DNA from: RPQJ01 sp963748985
GTDB taxonomy: Bacteria > Pseudomonadota > Gammaproteobacteria > Steroidobacterales > Steroidobacteraceae
DNA length: 64,000 nt
Reading direction: 5' to 3'
NCBI GenBank assembly: GCA_963748985.1
Contig: CAVVKQ010000002.1
Span: forward strand, 1 to 64,000
This document shows positions 16,454 through 23,954 of the stretch, piece after piece (within the stretch, counting starts at the first letter, position 1; every line of letters starts with the position of its first letter). The notes beneath the pieces are model-generated. The model saw nothing but the letters and a program-made list of their open reading frames with translations, was not told the DNA's origin and made no database searches. The position numbers and the translations under genes are program-made.

Positions 16454-17740
16454 CTAGCCGATCCGCCTCGATTCCGCCTGCAACTCGGTCACCTCAGGCA
16501 GCTTCTCCGCGGATTTCTTCTTCCACTGCTCCTCGATCAGGTCCTTGGCCGCCTGCTCCATGAACTCCGGGGCGGCCCAGGCGCGCACGTCAAAGTCGTT
16601 CTTGATGTAGCCGTGCTTGAGCATGAACTCCTTGCCGGTCTCGACGCACTCGAGGTTCTGGGGCGACAGGTTCGGCACCAAGTCGACATCCTTGATGCCC
16701 TGGTACGTGTCCTCGGGATCGCGGTAAAACGTCTGCCGGTCGAGCAGGTGCGCCGCGGCTTCCGGGAACTGGTTGGCCCAGCGCCCCACCTTGATCATGG
16801 CCTTCATGTACGTGACCACCAGTTCGGGGTGCTCGTTGGCCATCACGTCGGTGCAGGTGATCACGGCGGGCGTGTTCGCAACCTGCAGTCGATAGTCCGG
16901 GTAGCGGGTCAGGTCCTCGATCATCCTGATCTTGCCCGTGTCTTCCTGCAGGTGCTGGAAGACCTTGCTCTGCGTGTAGATCGCATCAACCTTGCCGCTG
17001 AGCAGCGCGGCCTCCATCGGACGGAAGGCGAGGTCGCGCTTGTGGTCCCGCGTCGCCCAGAGGTCCGTTGGATTGATCAAAGGCTCCAGCATCTGTGGCT
17101 TGTCGTACCAGTCATCGGCATAGGGGAATTCGACGATCTGCACATCCTTCATGGTCATGTCGTTCAACATGAGCATGTTGGCGATGCCCATGTGCTCCTG
17201 GATGCGCCACCAGTCGTTCTTGATGGTGTTCAGGCTCTTGGAAAGCGCGATCCGCTTGCCCTTCAGGTCCTTCATCCGGTAGATCGGGTCGTCCGTGCGC
17301 ACGGCCATGCAGCCGCCTTCGTAGACCCAGGTGCAACCGAGCAGCCGGGTCCTGCGGATATCGGCCTGGACGTGGATCGGGGGGTACAGCCCGCCGAAGC
17401 GGATCAGGTTGTCCTGGTTATGGATGTAGTGCGGATACCAGTCGGTTTCGCGACGGCTGCGCATGTACGAGTAGTCGACGCCGATCGCCTTGAAGTCGGT
17501 CTTGCACCAGCCGAGTTCCTGGTCGATGTTGTTCGCCGACACCATCGGACAGTTGGTGAAGTAAACCTCCTTCCAGCTCAGGGGCACGGTGCCGCCTTTG
17601 CGGCCGCCTGACGCTGCTGCGGGAGCGGCCTGCGCCTGCGCGCCTGGCGCGACCGACGCCAGCGCGGCCCCGGCAGCCATCGTTCCGGCAGCGAGCAATG
17701 CCTCGCGTCGAGTGAAGCCGCGTTTTGAATGTTCGCTCAT
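16454..17740 (-). CDS. TAT-exported DszB-like (desulfinase/NMT1-fold) protein
   Basis: A 428-residue periplasmic-binding-protein-fold protein that automatic tools would call an ABC substrate-binding protein. The N-terminus has a twin-arginine signal (TRREALLAAG, cleavage near residue 37). From the remembered sequence of DszB, the 2'-hydroxybiphenyl-2-sulfinate desulfinase, the matches are specific. TNCPM holds C64 (DszB C27). HYIHNQDNLIRFGG holds H104 and R114 with the same 10-residue spacing as DszB H60 and R70 and the same FGG. RLLG, VRTDDPI and WAAPEF also match. All three catalytic residues are therefore kept. No permease or ATPase gene is nearby. It may cleave a C-S bond of a sulfinate in the periplasm; the substrate is unknown. 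The ATG at 17740 has GGAG upstream. Confidence 0.75.
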   Translation of the reverse strand: MSEHSKRGFTRREALLAAGTMAAGAALASVAPGAQAQAAPAAASGGRKGGTVPLSWKEVYFTNCPMVSANNIDQELGWCKTDFKAIGVDYSYMRSRRETDWYPHYIHNQDNLIRFGGLYPPIHVQADIRRTRLLGCTWVYEGGCMAVRTDDPIYRMKDLKGKRIALSKSLNTIKNDWWRIQEHMGIANMLMLNDMTMKDVQIVEFPYADDWYDKPQMLEPLINPTDLWATRDHKRDLAFRPMEAALLSGKVDAIYTQSKVFQHLQEDTGKIRMIEDLTRYPDYRLQVANTPAVITCTDVMANEHPELVVTYMKAMIKVGRWANQFPEAAAHLLDRQTFYRDPEDTYQGIKDVDLVPNLSPQNLECVETGKEFMLKHGYIKNDFDVRAWAAPEFMEQAAKDLIEEQWKKKSAEKLPEVTELQAESRRIG

Positions 17741-17768
17741 GTCCTGCTCCGGTGAATTTGAGGCCCAT

Positions 17769-17812
17769 GCTCGGGCCAATAAGAACGACAGTTCACCAGA
17801 TGGGGCCCGAGC
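17769..17812. promoter_or_regulatory. Inverted repeat between dszB-like and AraC genes
   Basis: A perfect 9-bp inverted repeat, GCTCGGGCC at 17769-17777 and GGCCCGAGC at 17804-17812, with a 26-base spacer, in the 162-base divergent region. The half-site spacing (35 bases centre to centre) would place both halves on nearly the same helix face. It is a candidate operator for the divergent AraC-type regulator, or a leader hairpin of the DszB-like transcript. Confidence 0.45.
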
Positions 17813-17902
17813 TAGATACACAGTTGCCGACACTCGAAGCACATTTTCTGACATGCTTTGCTGCGGCTTTCCACAGTCTTTTGGCCACGGGTCACAGTTC
17901 GC

Positions 17903-18937
17903 ATGGTGTCCGGACGCGCACTTCGCAGATCCCGTAACTCGACGCTCGCGATCGGTCCGCTGTTGGCGGCTCCTGAAGTCCTCGAGGGGCTCGGCGCTGA
18001 CGTTGCCACCGTGCTCGCGGAAGCCCGGATGACGCGCAAGCAGTTCGAGAGCCCTGACAACGTGATCTCCTACGATGCGATGGGCCGCTTGTTTGCGCGC
18101 GGGGTAGCGCACACGGGTTGCCAGCACCTGGGGCTTCTCGTTGGCCAGCCGGGCGGCCTGGCTTCCCTGGGCCTGGTCGGTCTGCTCGTGAGATCCTCGA
18201 GGGACGTCGGAACGGCGCTACGAAGCCTGGAGCGCCACTTCCATCTGCGGGTCCGCGGTGCGGCCCTGGTCCTGGACGTGGACGGTCCCTCGACGCGAAT
18301 GGGTCACGTCGTTCACGACCGAGTCGAGGCGACCGAGCAAATCAACGACGGTGCGCTCGCTGAAGTCTTCAATGTCTTGCGGGTTCTGTGTGGACCCAGG
18401 TGGCGGCCTACGGAGATCCAGTTCGCTCGCCGGAGGCCGGTTGACCTTCGCCCGTTCCGGCGTTTCTTCGACGCACCGTTGCGCTTCGATGCAGACATGC
18501 ACGCCGTGGTATTCAGCTCGCGATGGCTGAGCCACGAGCTCCCGGCCGTCGACCCGGAACTGCAACGCTTGCTGTCCCGGGAGATTGCCCGACTCGAGCA
18601 AACGCACGGCGAAAATTTTCCGGACCAGATCCGGACCGTGCTGCGGTCCTCGCTGTCGACCGGAACCGTCTCGGCGGAGGGCGTCGCCGGGCTGTTCTCA
18701 ATGCACCCCCGGACCCTGGCGCGCCGTCTCGAGGGCTTCGGCACGGGGCTTCGGGAACTGCTCGAGGAGGCGCGCCACGACGCCGCGCGAGAGATGCTGG
18801 CGCACACGTCGCTCGACGTTGGCCAGATCGCAGAGTCGCTGGGCTACGCGCGCACAAGCGTTTTCACCAGGGCCTTCCGTCGTTGGAGCGGCACCACGCC
18901 CGTCGCCTGGCGCAAGATGCGCCTAAGCGCGCGGTGA
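17903..18937 (+). CDS. AraC-family transcriptional regulator
   Basis: A 344-residue AraC/XylS regulator of the OruR/ArgR-like type. Residues about 15-200 form the Arabinose_bd-type N-terminal domain (APEVLEGLGADVATVLAEA; SYDAMGRLF). The C-terminal 100 residues hold two HTHs: GVAGLFSMHPRTLARRLE and DVGQIAESLGYARTSVFTRAFRRW followed by GTTPVAWRK. The start is uncertain: ATG 17903 is chosen, and ATG 17858 would add 15 residues; neither has a strong ribosome-binding site. It is divergent from the DszB-like gene and is the natural regulator of the three exported proteins, probably responding to a small aromatic or sulfur compound (inference). Confidence 0.85.
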   Translation: MVSGRALRRSRNSTLAIGPLLAAPEVLEGLGADVATVLAEARMTRKQFESPDNVISYDAMGRLFARGVAHTGCQHLGLLVGQPGGLASLGLVGLLVRSSRDVGTALRSLERHFHLRVRGAALVLDVDGPSTRMGHVVHDRVEATEQINDGALAEVFNVLRVLCGPRWRPTEIQFARRRPVDLRPFRRFFDAPLRFDADMHAVVFSSRWLSHELPAVDPELQRLLSREIARLEQTHGENFPDQIRTVLRSSLSTGTVSAEGVAGLFSMHPRTLARRLEGFGTGLRELLEEARHDAAREMLAHTSLDVGQIAESLGYARTSVFTRAFRRWSGTTPVAWRKMRLSAR

Positions 18938-19204
18938 CCGGACCGGCTTCCGGCCGTTCGGAGTCAGCGGGCAACGTCCGCTTCCACGGATCACGGGCGT
19001 CGCCGATGAGTCGATCCCGGTCCTACAGGGTATGCAATTGGGGCCATGTTCTTTCGCGAGGGATGGTTCGCCGGATATTCACACGACAATCACACGCGAG
19101 ATCGTCGCCGCGCGTAAGTGATTGATCCGGCGGGCGGAGCGGGCCGACTCACGTGGGTTCGATTCCTATCACCCGGAGGTTCGATTGCCGGCCGGTGCGA
19201 CCAA
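18938..19204. other. Intergenic, 267 bases, tRNA remnant at the end
   Basis: The gap between the convergent AraC and cfa genes. No protein-like frame was recognised. It contains the tRNA-Gly 3' remnant annotated separately, and a second T-loop-like stretch (GGTTCGATTG at 19178-19187) right after it. Confidence 0.5.
19152..19175 (+). repeat. Partial tRNA-Gly 3' duplicate (att-like)
   Basis: Twenty-three of 24 bases match tRNA-Gly positions 14357-14380, covering the T-arm and the acceptor 3' strand (CGTGGGTTCGATTCC..CACCCG). The rest of a tRNA is missing on the 5' side, so it is not a functional tRNA gene. Same orientation as the intact gene. This is the expected form of a distal attachment site of a tRNA-integrating element. 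Confidence 0.75.
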
Positions 19205-20440
19205 TCAGCCCTCGCGCGTCATCACCATGTGCACGTTACCGAGCGCGCGCTCGGCGAAGCCTGCCTCGCAGTAGGACAGGTAGAACTCCCACATCCGGAT
19301 GAAGGTGTCCGGGTAGCCGAGCCTGCGCACCTCGTCGAGGCGGGCGTGGAAGTTGCGCCGCCACGCCGCGAGTGTCGTCGCGTAGTGCGGGCCGATGTCC
19401 TCGAGGTGCACGAGCCGCAGGTCGCTTGCCGCGACCATGGCGGCCGTGAGCGCGCCCACCGACGGGATGCAACTGCCCGGGAAGATGTGGCGCTTGATGA
19501 AGTCGACCTCGTCCCGGGCGCGCTCGTAGTGTCGGTCGGCGATGGTGATCGACTGCAGCACCATCCGCCCGTCGCGTGTCAGCAGGTCTGCCGATCGGCG
19601 GAAGAACTCGCCGAACTGCCGGTGACCGATGGCCTCGATCATCTCGATCGAGACGAGCCGGTCGTAGCTGCCCCGCAAGTCGCGGTAGTCCTCGAGCAGG
19701 ACGGTGATGCGATCCTCGAGGCCGGCCGCTCGGACACGTTCTCGCGCGAGTTCGTACTGGCTGGGCGAAATCGTGGTCGTCGTCACCCGGCAGCCGTAGC
19801 GGCCGGCGGCGTGCAGGGCGAAGCCGCCCCAGCCGGTGCCGATCTCGAGTACGTGGTTCGCCGGGCCGAGCTCGAGCTTGCGGCAGACGAGATCGAGCTT
19901 GGCGCGCGAGGCGTCGGCGAGGGTCATGTCCGGGCGCTCGAACACCGCGCACGAGTACATCATGGTCTCGTCGAGCATCAGCCGGAAGAAGTCGTTGCCC
20001 AGATCGTAGTGCGCGGAGATGTTGCGCCGGCTGCCGGCTCGGGTGTTGCGGTGCAGCCAGTGCGCGGCGAGGCGCAGCGGTGCGGAGAACTTCGCGAGGC
20101 CGCTCTCTAGCGAATTGAGAGCCGCTCGGTTGACGAGCATCAGGCGCAGAAGCGCAGTGAGGTCCGGCGTTGACCAATGGCCGAGCGTGTACGACTCGGC
20201 GGCGCCAACCGAGCCGCCATAGGCGAGTTCCGAGTAGAACGACGGGTCGCGCACTTCGATGGTAGCGGCCATACCTGCGACCGCTCCGCGAAACTCCTGG
20301 ACGATGTCGCCCTCGTGCACGCGCAGCGTGCCGCACTGCAGGGCCGCGAGGCGCCCGAGCACCAGCTGCTTCGCCGCGGTGTCAAGCAGGTTCGGGCGGG
20401 GCGTGATCGGCGCGCGCTCGATCAGGGTCGTGTCGTTCAT
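19205..20440 (-). CDS. cfa: Cyclopropane-fatty-acyl-phospholipid synthase
   Basis: A 411-residue SAM-dependent methyltransferase that adds a methylene bridge to unsaturated acyl chains of membrane phospholipids. Hallmarks: NISAHYDLGNDFFRLMLDETMMYSCA, of which YDLGNDFF is diagnostic; the SAM motif VLEIGTGWGGFALHAA; SIEMIEAIGH; and KRHIFPGSCIPS. The N-terminal lipid-binding domain is complete. The ATG at 20440 overlaps the DUF1365 stop (ATGA); the frame upstream to 20500 lies within that gene and is ignored. It is the last gene of the eight-gene B12-photoreceptor operon. Confidence 0.93.
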   Translation of the reverse strand: MNDTTLIERAPITPRPNLLDTAAKQLVLGRLAALQCGTLRVHEGDIVQEFRGAVAGMAATIEVRDPSFYSELAYGGSVGAAESYTLGHWSTPDLTALLRLMLVNRAALNSLESGLAKFSAPLRLAAHWLHRNTRAGSRRNISAHYDLGNDFFRLMLDETMMYSCAVFERPDMTLADASRAKLDLVCRKLELGPANHVLEIGTGWGGFALHAAGRYGCRVTTTTISPSQYELARERVRAAGLEDRITVLLEDYRDLRGSYDRLVSIEMIEAIGHRQFGEFFRRSADLLTRDGRMVLQSITIADRHYERARDEVDFIKRHIFPGSCIPSVGALTAAMVAASDLRLVHLEDIGPHYATTLAAWRRNFHARLDEVRRLGYPDTFIRMWEFYLSYCEAGFAERALGNVHMVMTREG

Positions 20441-21207
20441 GTGCGTCGCTCGTCGGCCCGCACGGCCGGGTGGGCGTGAAAGGGAATGCGCCTGAGCCAC
20501 AGGCGCAAGGCCTGCCAGTAGATCCTGCGGAGAATATTGAGAGTGGCGAACGGGTACCGTGCCAGTGTCCAGGCAAGGCTCGCGCCGCTGATCTCATGGC
20601 GCTCGAGCGCGAGGCCCGCATCGAACACCCGCTCGCCGTCCCGGCGGTTCACCATGCGCACCCGCAGGGTTGCGCCGGGCTCGCTGAAGGTCCAGTCGTA
20701 CTCCTGGTCCATGGGCATGAACGGCGATACGTGGAAACGCTTGCCGAAGCAGAAGCGCAGTCCATTGCCGTCGCGGGTACCGGTCGTGGCGGGCAGCACG
20801 TAGGCGTGGCGCTCGCCCCAGGGCGTGTTGGTGATTTCGGCGACGACCGTTTCGATGAACTGCCCGTCGGAGTCGTAGCAATAGTAGAAACTCACCGGGT
20901 TGAAGCAATGTCCCCAGGTGCGCAGCTGCGTGAGGAGGCGGACTGGCCCCGCGGGCCGCCGACCGGTCTCGGCCTCGACGCGGTCGCGCAGGGCAGTGTC
21001 GAGCGGGACGGCGGCGTCGCCGAGATAGTCGGCGCGGCGCAGCCACGCGAGCGCAGGTCGCCGTGTCGACCACAGCCACCGGCCGCGGAACACCTCGTTC
21101 AGTTCCGCGAGGTCGAGCCACGCGTAGCAGAGCGGGTAGTCGAACGCGTGCGATACCGGGCGCCGCCGGTGATGGCTAAGCCGACCGGTGTAGAGCGCGC
21201 TGTGCAT
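20437..21207 (-). CDS. DUF1365 family protein
   Basis: A 256-residue protein of DUF1365, a family of unknown biochemistry that nearly always sits between a flavin amine-oxidase-like gene and cfa. Typical elements are MHSALYTGRLSHHRRRPVSHAFDY at the start, then LLTQLRTWGHCFNPVSFYYC, HAYVLPATTGTRDG, and KRFHVSPFMPMDQEYDW. No signal peptide or clear membrane segment. The ATG at 21207 is preferred over the open frame to 21312 because the family begins at this point; it overlaps the 3' end of the upstream gene by 32 bases. Confidence 0.88.
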   Translation of the reverse strand: MHSALYTGRLSHHRRRPVSHAFDYPLCYAWLDLAELNEVFRGRWLWSTRRPALAWLRRADYLGDAAVPLDTALRDRVEAETGRRPAGPVRLLTQLRTWGHCFNPVSFYYCYDSDGQFIETVVAEITNTPWGERHAYVLPATTGTRDGNGLRFCFGKRFHVSPFMPMDQEYDWTFSEPGATLRVRMVNRRDGERVFDAGLALERHEISGASLAWTLARYPFATLNILRRIYWQALRLWLRRIPFHAHPAVRADERRT

Positions 21208-22444
21208 GGTCGTCCCGGAAATGCCCGACGGCGGCGAGTGCGCTCGCGACACCATCTTCATGGAAGCCGTTGCGCAGCCACGCGCCGCAGTAGTAGGTGC
21301 CCCGCGCGCCATCGATCTCGCGGTGGCGGGCCTGGGCGGCCACCGACGCCGGGGTGTAGAGCGGGTGGTGATAGATGATGCGCTTGATGACGCGGTCGGG
21401 GTCGATCGCGTCCGTGTGGTTCAGCGTCACCAGGAACGGTGTCGGCGCGTCGAGGCGCTGCAGGATGTTCATGTTGTAGGTGAGCGCCACCGGGCCGCCA
21501 TCGGGCCGCACGTGGTAGTTCCACGCAGCCCAGGCAAGGCGGCGGTGCGGCAACAGGCGCACGTCGGTATGCAGCACCGCCTGGTTCGCCTGGTACGGGA
21601 TGGCGCCAAGCACTTCGCGCTCGGCAGTGCTCGGGTCGGCGAGCAGCCCGAGCGCCTGGTCGCTATGGCAGGCGAGGAACACGGCGTCAAAGCGCACCGA
21701 TTCCTGCCCACGGGGTTTCACGAGCACGCCGCCCGGAAGGCGACGAACCTGTTCCACCGGAGTTCCGAGGTGGATGCGGTCACGGAACGGCGCCGTGAGC
21801 TTCTCGACGTATCGCGCCGAGCCGCCGTCGATGGTGCGCCACGTCGGCCGGTCGTCGACGGAGAGCATGCCGTGGTTGTGCAGGAATCGCACGAAAAAGC
21901 GCGCCGGGAATTCCATCATCGACGCCGGGTCGGTGGACCAGATTGCAGCCCCCATTGGCACCACGTAGTGGTCCACGAACGCGCGCCCATAGCGACCGCG
22001 CGCGATGAACTCGCCGAGCGGAAGCTCACCGCCGGGCTCGTCGAGCAGGCGCGGCGCCTCGCGGTTGAATCGCAGGATGTCGCGCACCATGCCGAGGAAC
22101 GACGGTCGCAGCAGGTTGCGTCGTTGCGCGAACAGCGAGTTGAGCGACGTGCCGTTGTACTCGAGCCCCGCGACCTCGTCGCGCACCGAGAAGCTCATGC
22201 TGCTTTCCTGCGACGCGACGCCCAGCTCGTCGAGCAGCGCGATGAAGTCCGGGTAGGTGCGATCGTTGAAGACGATGAAGCCAGTGTCCACGTGCCAGGT
22301 ACGGCCGTGCATCTCGACTGCGTGCGTGTGCGTGTGGCCGCCGACGTGGTGGCCTGCCTCGAACACCGTGACGTCGTGCTCACGGTGGAGTTCGCGTGCC
22401 GCGACGTTGCCCGCGATGCCGGCACCGACGACCGCAACCTTCAC
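21176..22444 (-). CDS. FAD-dependent amine-oxidase-like protein (COG2907)
   Basis: A 422-residue flavoprotein of the NAD/FAD-binding COG2907 group. The N-terminal Rossmann motif VAVVGAGIAGNVAARE is followed by the FAD-phosphate element HHVGGHTHTH, and DTGFIVFNDRTYP is diagnostic of this group. It is a relative of phytoene desaturases and polyamine oxidases. In other bacteria it is clustered with cfa and DUF1365, and a related operon gene takes part in furan fatty-acid formation; that role here is inference. It starts with GTG at 22444, overlapping the desaturase stop (GTGA). Confidence 0.88.
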   Translation of the reverse strand: MKVAVVGAGIAGNVAARELHREHDVTVFEAGHHVGGHTHTHAVEMHGRTWHVDTGFIVFNDRTYPDFIALLDELGVASQESSMSFSVRDEVAGLEYNGTSLNSLFAQRRNLLRPSFLGMVRDILRFNREAPRLLDEPGGELPLGEFIARGRYGRAFVDHYVVPMGAAIWSTDPASMMEFPARFFVRFLHNHGMLSVDDRPTWRTIDGGSARYVEKLTAPFRDRIHLGTPVEQVRRLPGGVLVKPRGQESVRFDAVFLACHSDQALGLLADPSTAEREVLGAIPYQANQAVLHTDVRLLPHRRLAWAAWNYHVRPDGGPVALTYNMNILQRLDAPTPFLVTLNHTDAIDPDRVIKRIIYHHPLYTPASVAAQARHREIDGARGTYYCGAWLRNGFHEDGVASALAAVGHFRDDHAQRALHRSA

Positions 22445-23382
22445 GGCTGCCTCCGCCGGCGGCGGCGTCCGGCCTCGAGAATCGACAGGGGCACCGGCCG
22501 CAGGTCACGCACGATGCCGAGAGCGGCGAGCAGGCGCAGGCCGTACCAGCTCAGGTCGAGTTCCCACCAGTAGAAGCCCTGGCGCGCGGCCCCGGGGTAG
22601 CGATGGTGATTGTTGTGCCAGCCCTCGCCGAAGGTGACGAGTGCCAGCAAGGGATTGTTGCGTGAGTCATCGTCCGTCTCGTAGCGTCGCGTGCCCCAGC
22701 AGTGCGCCAGCGAGTTGATGACGAAAGTCGAGTGGAACAGCACGACGGTCGAGATGCAGAAGCCCCACACGACGAGCTGCCAGGCACTGGTGCCCAGCGA
22801 CGGGTGGGCGGCCTCGAGCCATGCGCCGAGCGCCCACAGCGCCACGAAGAGCGCGGCCGGCACGGCCACGTCGTAGCGGTCGAGCCAGCGGAGTTCCGGA
22901 TAGCGCGCGAGGTCGCGGACCAGGCGCATGCGCGTGGCGAAGTTCTCGCGTGCCAGGAACCAGCCCATGTGGCTGCGAAGGAAGCCTTCCTGCCGGGCCG
23001 AGTGGACATCTTCCGGCCAGTCGGAGTGCACGTGGTGATGGCGATGGTGCGCGGCCCACCACAGTGGTCCGCGCTGCACTGCAGAGGCGCCGAGCACGGC
23101 AAACACGAACTGCCAGCCGCGCGACGTGCGGAACGCGCGATGCGAGAAGTAGCGGTGGTAAAAGGCGGTGATCGCGAACATGCGCACTGCGAAGAGGACG
23201 ACGGCGAGGCCCGCTGCAAACGGGCTCCAGCCGGTCCAGATCGCGCCGAGGCAGCCGAGATGCAGCGCGACGAACGGGACGACCCGTGGCCAGTCGATGC
23301 CGCGCGGATCACCGCGCAGCTGGTCGCCCTCGGCTGAGCTGTCGACCCAGCGGCGCAGCGCGACGGCGAGGCGGGTGGTCAC
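22441..23382 (-). CDS. Acyl-CoA/acyl-lipid delta-9-type desaturase
   Basis: A 313-residue membrane di-iron desaturase. The three histidine boxes are complete: HRYFSHRAF, HHRHHHVHSD and EGWHNNHHRYP, in the order and spacing of delta-9 acyl-CoA/acyl-lipid desaturases. Hydrophobic segments lie around residues 32-70, 155-180 and 185-210. It introduces a cis double bond that the two methyltransferases in the operon could then modify. The start is GTG 23382 (overlapping the lipocalin stop, GGAG 10-12 bases upstream). The longer frame up to 24114 runs antisense-free but through the lipocalin gene in another frame and is rejected. Confidence 0.9.
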   Translation of the reverse strand: MTTRLAVALRRWVDSSAEGDQLRGDPRGIDWPRVVPFVALHLGCLGAIWTGWSPFAAGLAVVLFAVRMFAITAFYHRYFSHRAFRTSRGWQFVFAVLGASAVQRGPLWWAAHHRHHHVHSDWPEDVHSARQEGFLRSHMGWFLARENFATRMRLVRDLARYPELRWLDRYDVAVPAALFVALWALGAWLEAAHPSLGTSAWQLVVWGFCISTVVLFHSTFVINSLAHCWGTRRYETDDDSRNNPLLALVTFGEGWHNNHHRYPGAARQGFYWWELDLSWYGLRLLAALGIVRDLRPVPLSILEAGRRRRRRQP

Positions 23383-23954
23383 GGCCTGGCTCCGCGAGCC
23401 TGTGCTGATTCCGGCCAGCGTTGCGGTACCTTGCGCAGCTTCGACAAGTCGTAGCCCATGGCAGCGACGAAGTCTGTGAGACGCGCGTATTCGGCCTCGC
23501 TCAGCTGTGGTGAGCGCGCCATGATCCAGACGTAATCGCGCGCCTCGCGGGCGATCACGGTCTGGCTGTAGTCGCCGGACAGGTATGAGATGCGGTAGTC
23601 GGCCTTGATCGGCCATACGAACTGCATTCCCCACACCGCGTTGGAGGTCCGGTCCACCACGAATCCGCGCGGTGTATAGAGTCGCTCGGGCCCGTCGAAG
23701 TCGCCTGAGTTGAACGTGAACGTCGTGGCAATGGTGCCGTCGGGATCGAGCTTGTAGGACTCGATCGCGTTCCAGGCGTCCCGCTCGATGTACGTGGGAA
23801 TGGACGCGATCACGTACCAGTCGCCCATGAACCGCTGGAGATCGACGTGTTGTACGACGGGTACCGGCGGTCGCGGCACGCTGCTGCAGCCGGCAACGGC
23901 GAGGGCGGCGACCGCGGCGAGAATCTGTCTGTGAAGCATGGAATGAACGCTCAT
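23379..23954 (-). CDS. blc: Lipocalin family lipoprotein (Blc-like)
   Basis: A 191-residue bacterial lipocalin. Signal sequence with lipobox VAGC at about residues 20-23, so it is an outer-membrane lipoprotein. The lipocalin signature GxW is present as FMGDWYV (about residues 44-50), with ERLYTPRGFV and DYVWIMARSP in the later strands. Such proteins bind or carry fatty acids or lysophospholipids at the outer membrane. In this operon it may ferry modified or damaged lipids. It starts 1 base overlapping the stop of the DUF6134 gene. Confidence 0.9.
   Translation of the reverse strand: MSVHSMLHRQILAAVAALAVAGCSSVPRPPVPVVQHVDLQRFMGDWYVIASIPTYIERDAWNAIESYKLDPDGTIATTFTFNSGDFDGPERLYTPRGFVVDRTSNAVWGMQFVWPIKADYRISYLSGDYSQTVIAREARDYVWIMARSPQLSEAEYARLTDFVAAMGYDLSKLRKVPQRWPESAQARGARP

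Larger units (their letters stand above)
14357..19175. mobile_element. Putative tRNA-Gly-flanked genomic islet
   Basis: The 24 bases 14357-14380 (T-arm and acceptor strand of tRNA-Gly) recur at 19152-19175 with one mismatch, in the same orientation. Between them lie 4.8 kb with four genes: an exported crotonase, an exported rhodanese, a DszB-like exported protein and an AraC-type regulator. A direct repeat of a tRNA 3' end on the far side of accessory genes is the usual trace of site-specific integration (attL/attR). No integrase or excisionase is visible, so the element would be a decayed islet or a passively captured cargo. Chance duplication of a tRNA fragment is the alternative. Confidence 0.5.

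Noticed and set aside
16271..17611. 446-residue plus-strand frame opposite the DszB-like gene
   Set aside because: Arg/His/Val-rich antisense shadow; the minus-strand gene has a TAT signal and conserved residues.
16454..17740. Full ABC transporter around the binding-protein-like gene
   Set aside because: No permease or ATPase gene on either side; the modABC set is unrelated and distant.
14386..19150. Integrase or excisionase for the tRNA-flanked islet
   Set aside because: Searched both strands by eye for tyrosine-recombinase motifs and found none; the islet claim rests on the repeat only.
19176..19203. Second tRNA-like fragment with a CCA end after the att-like repeat
   Set aside because: Only a T-loop-like heptamer is shared; no acceptor pairing, so probably chance.
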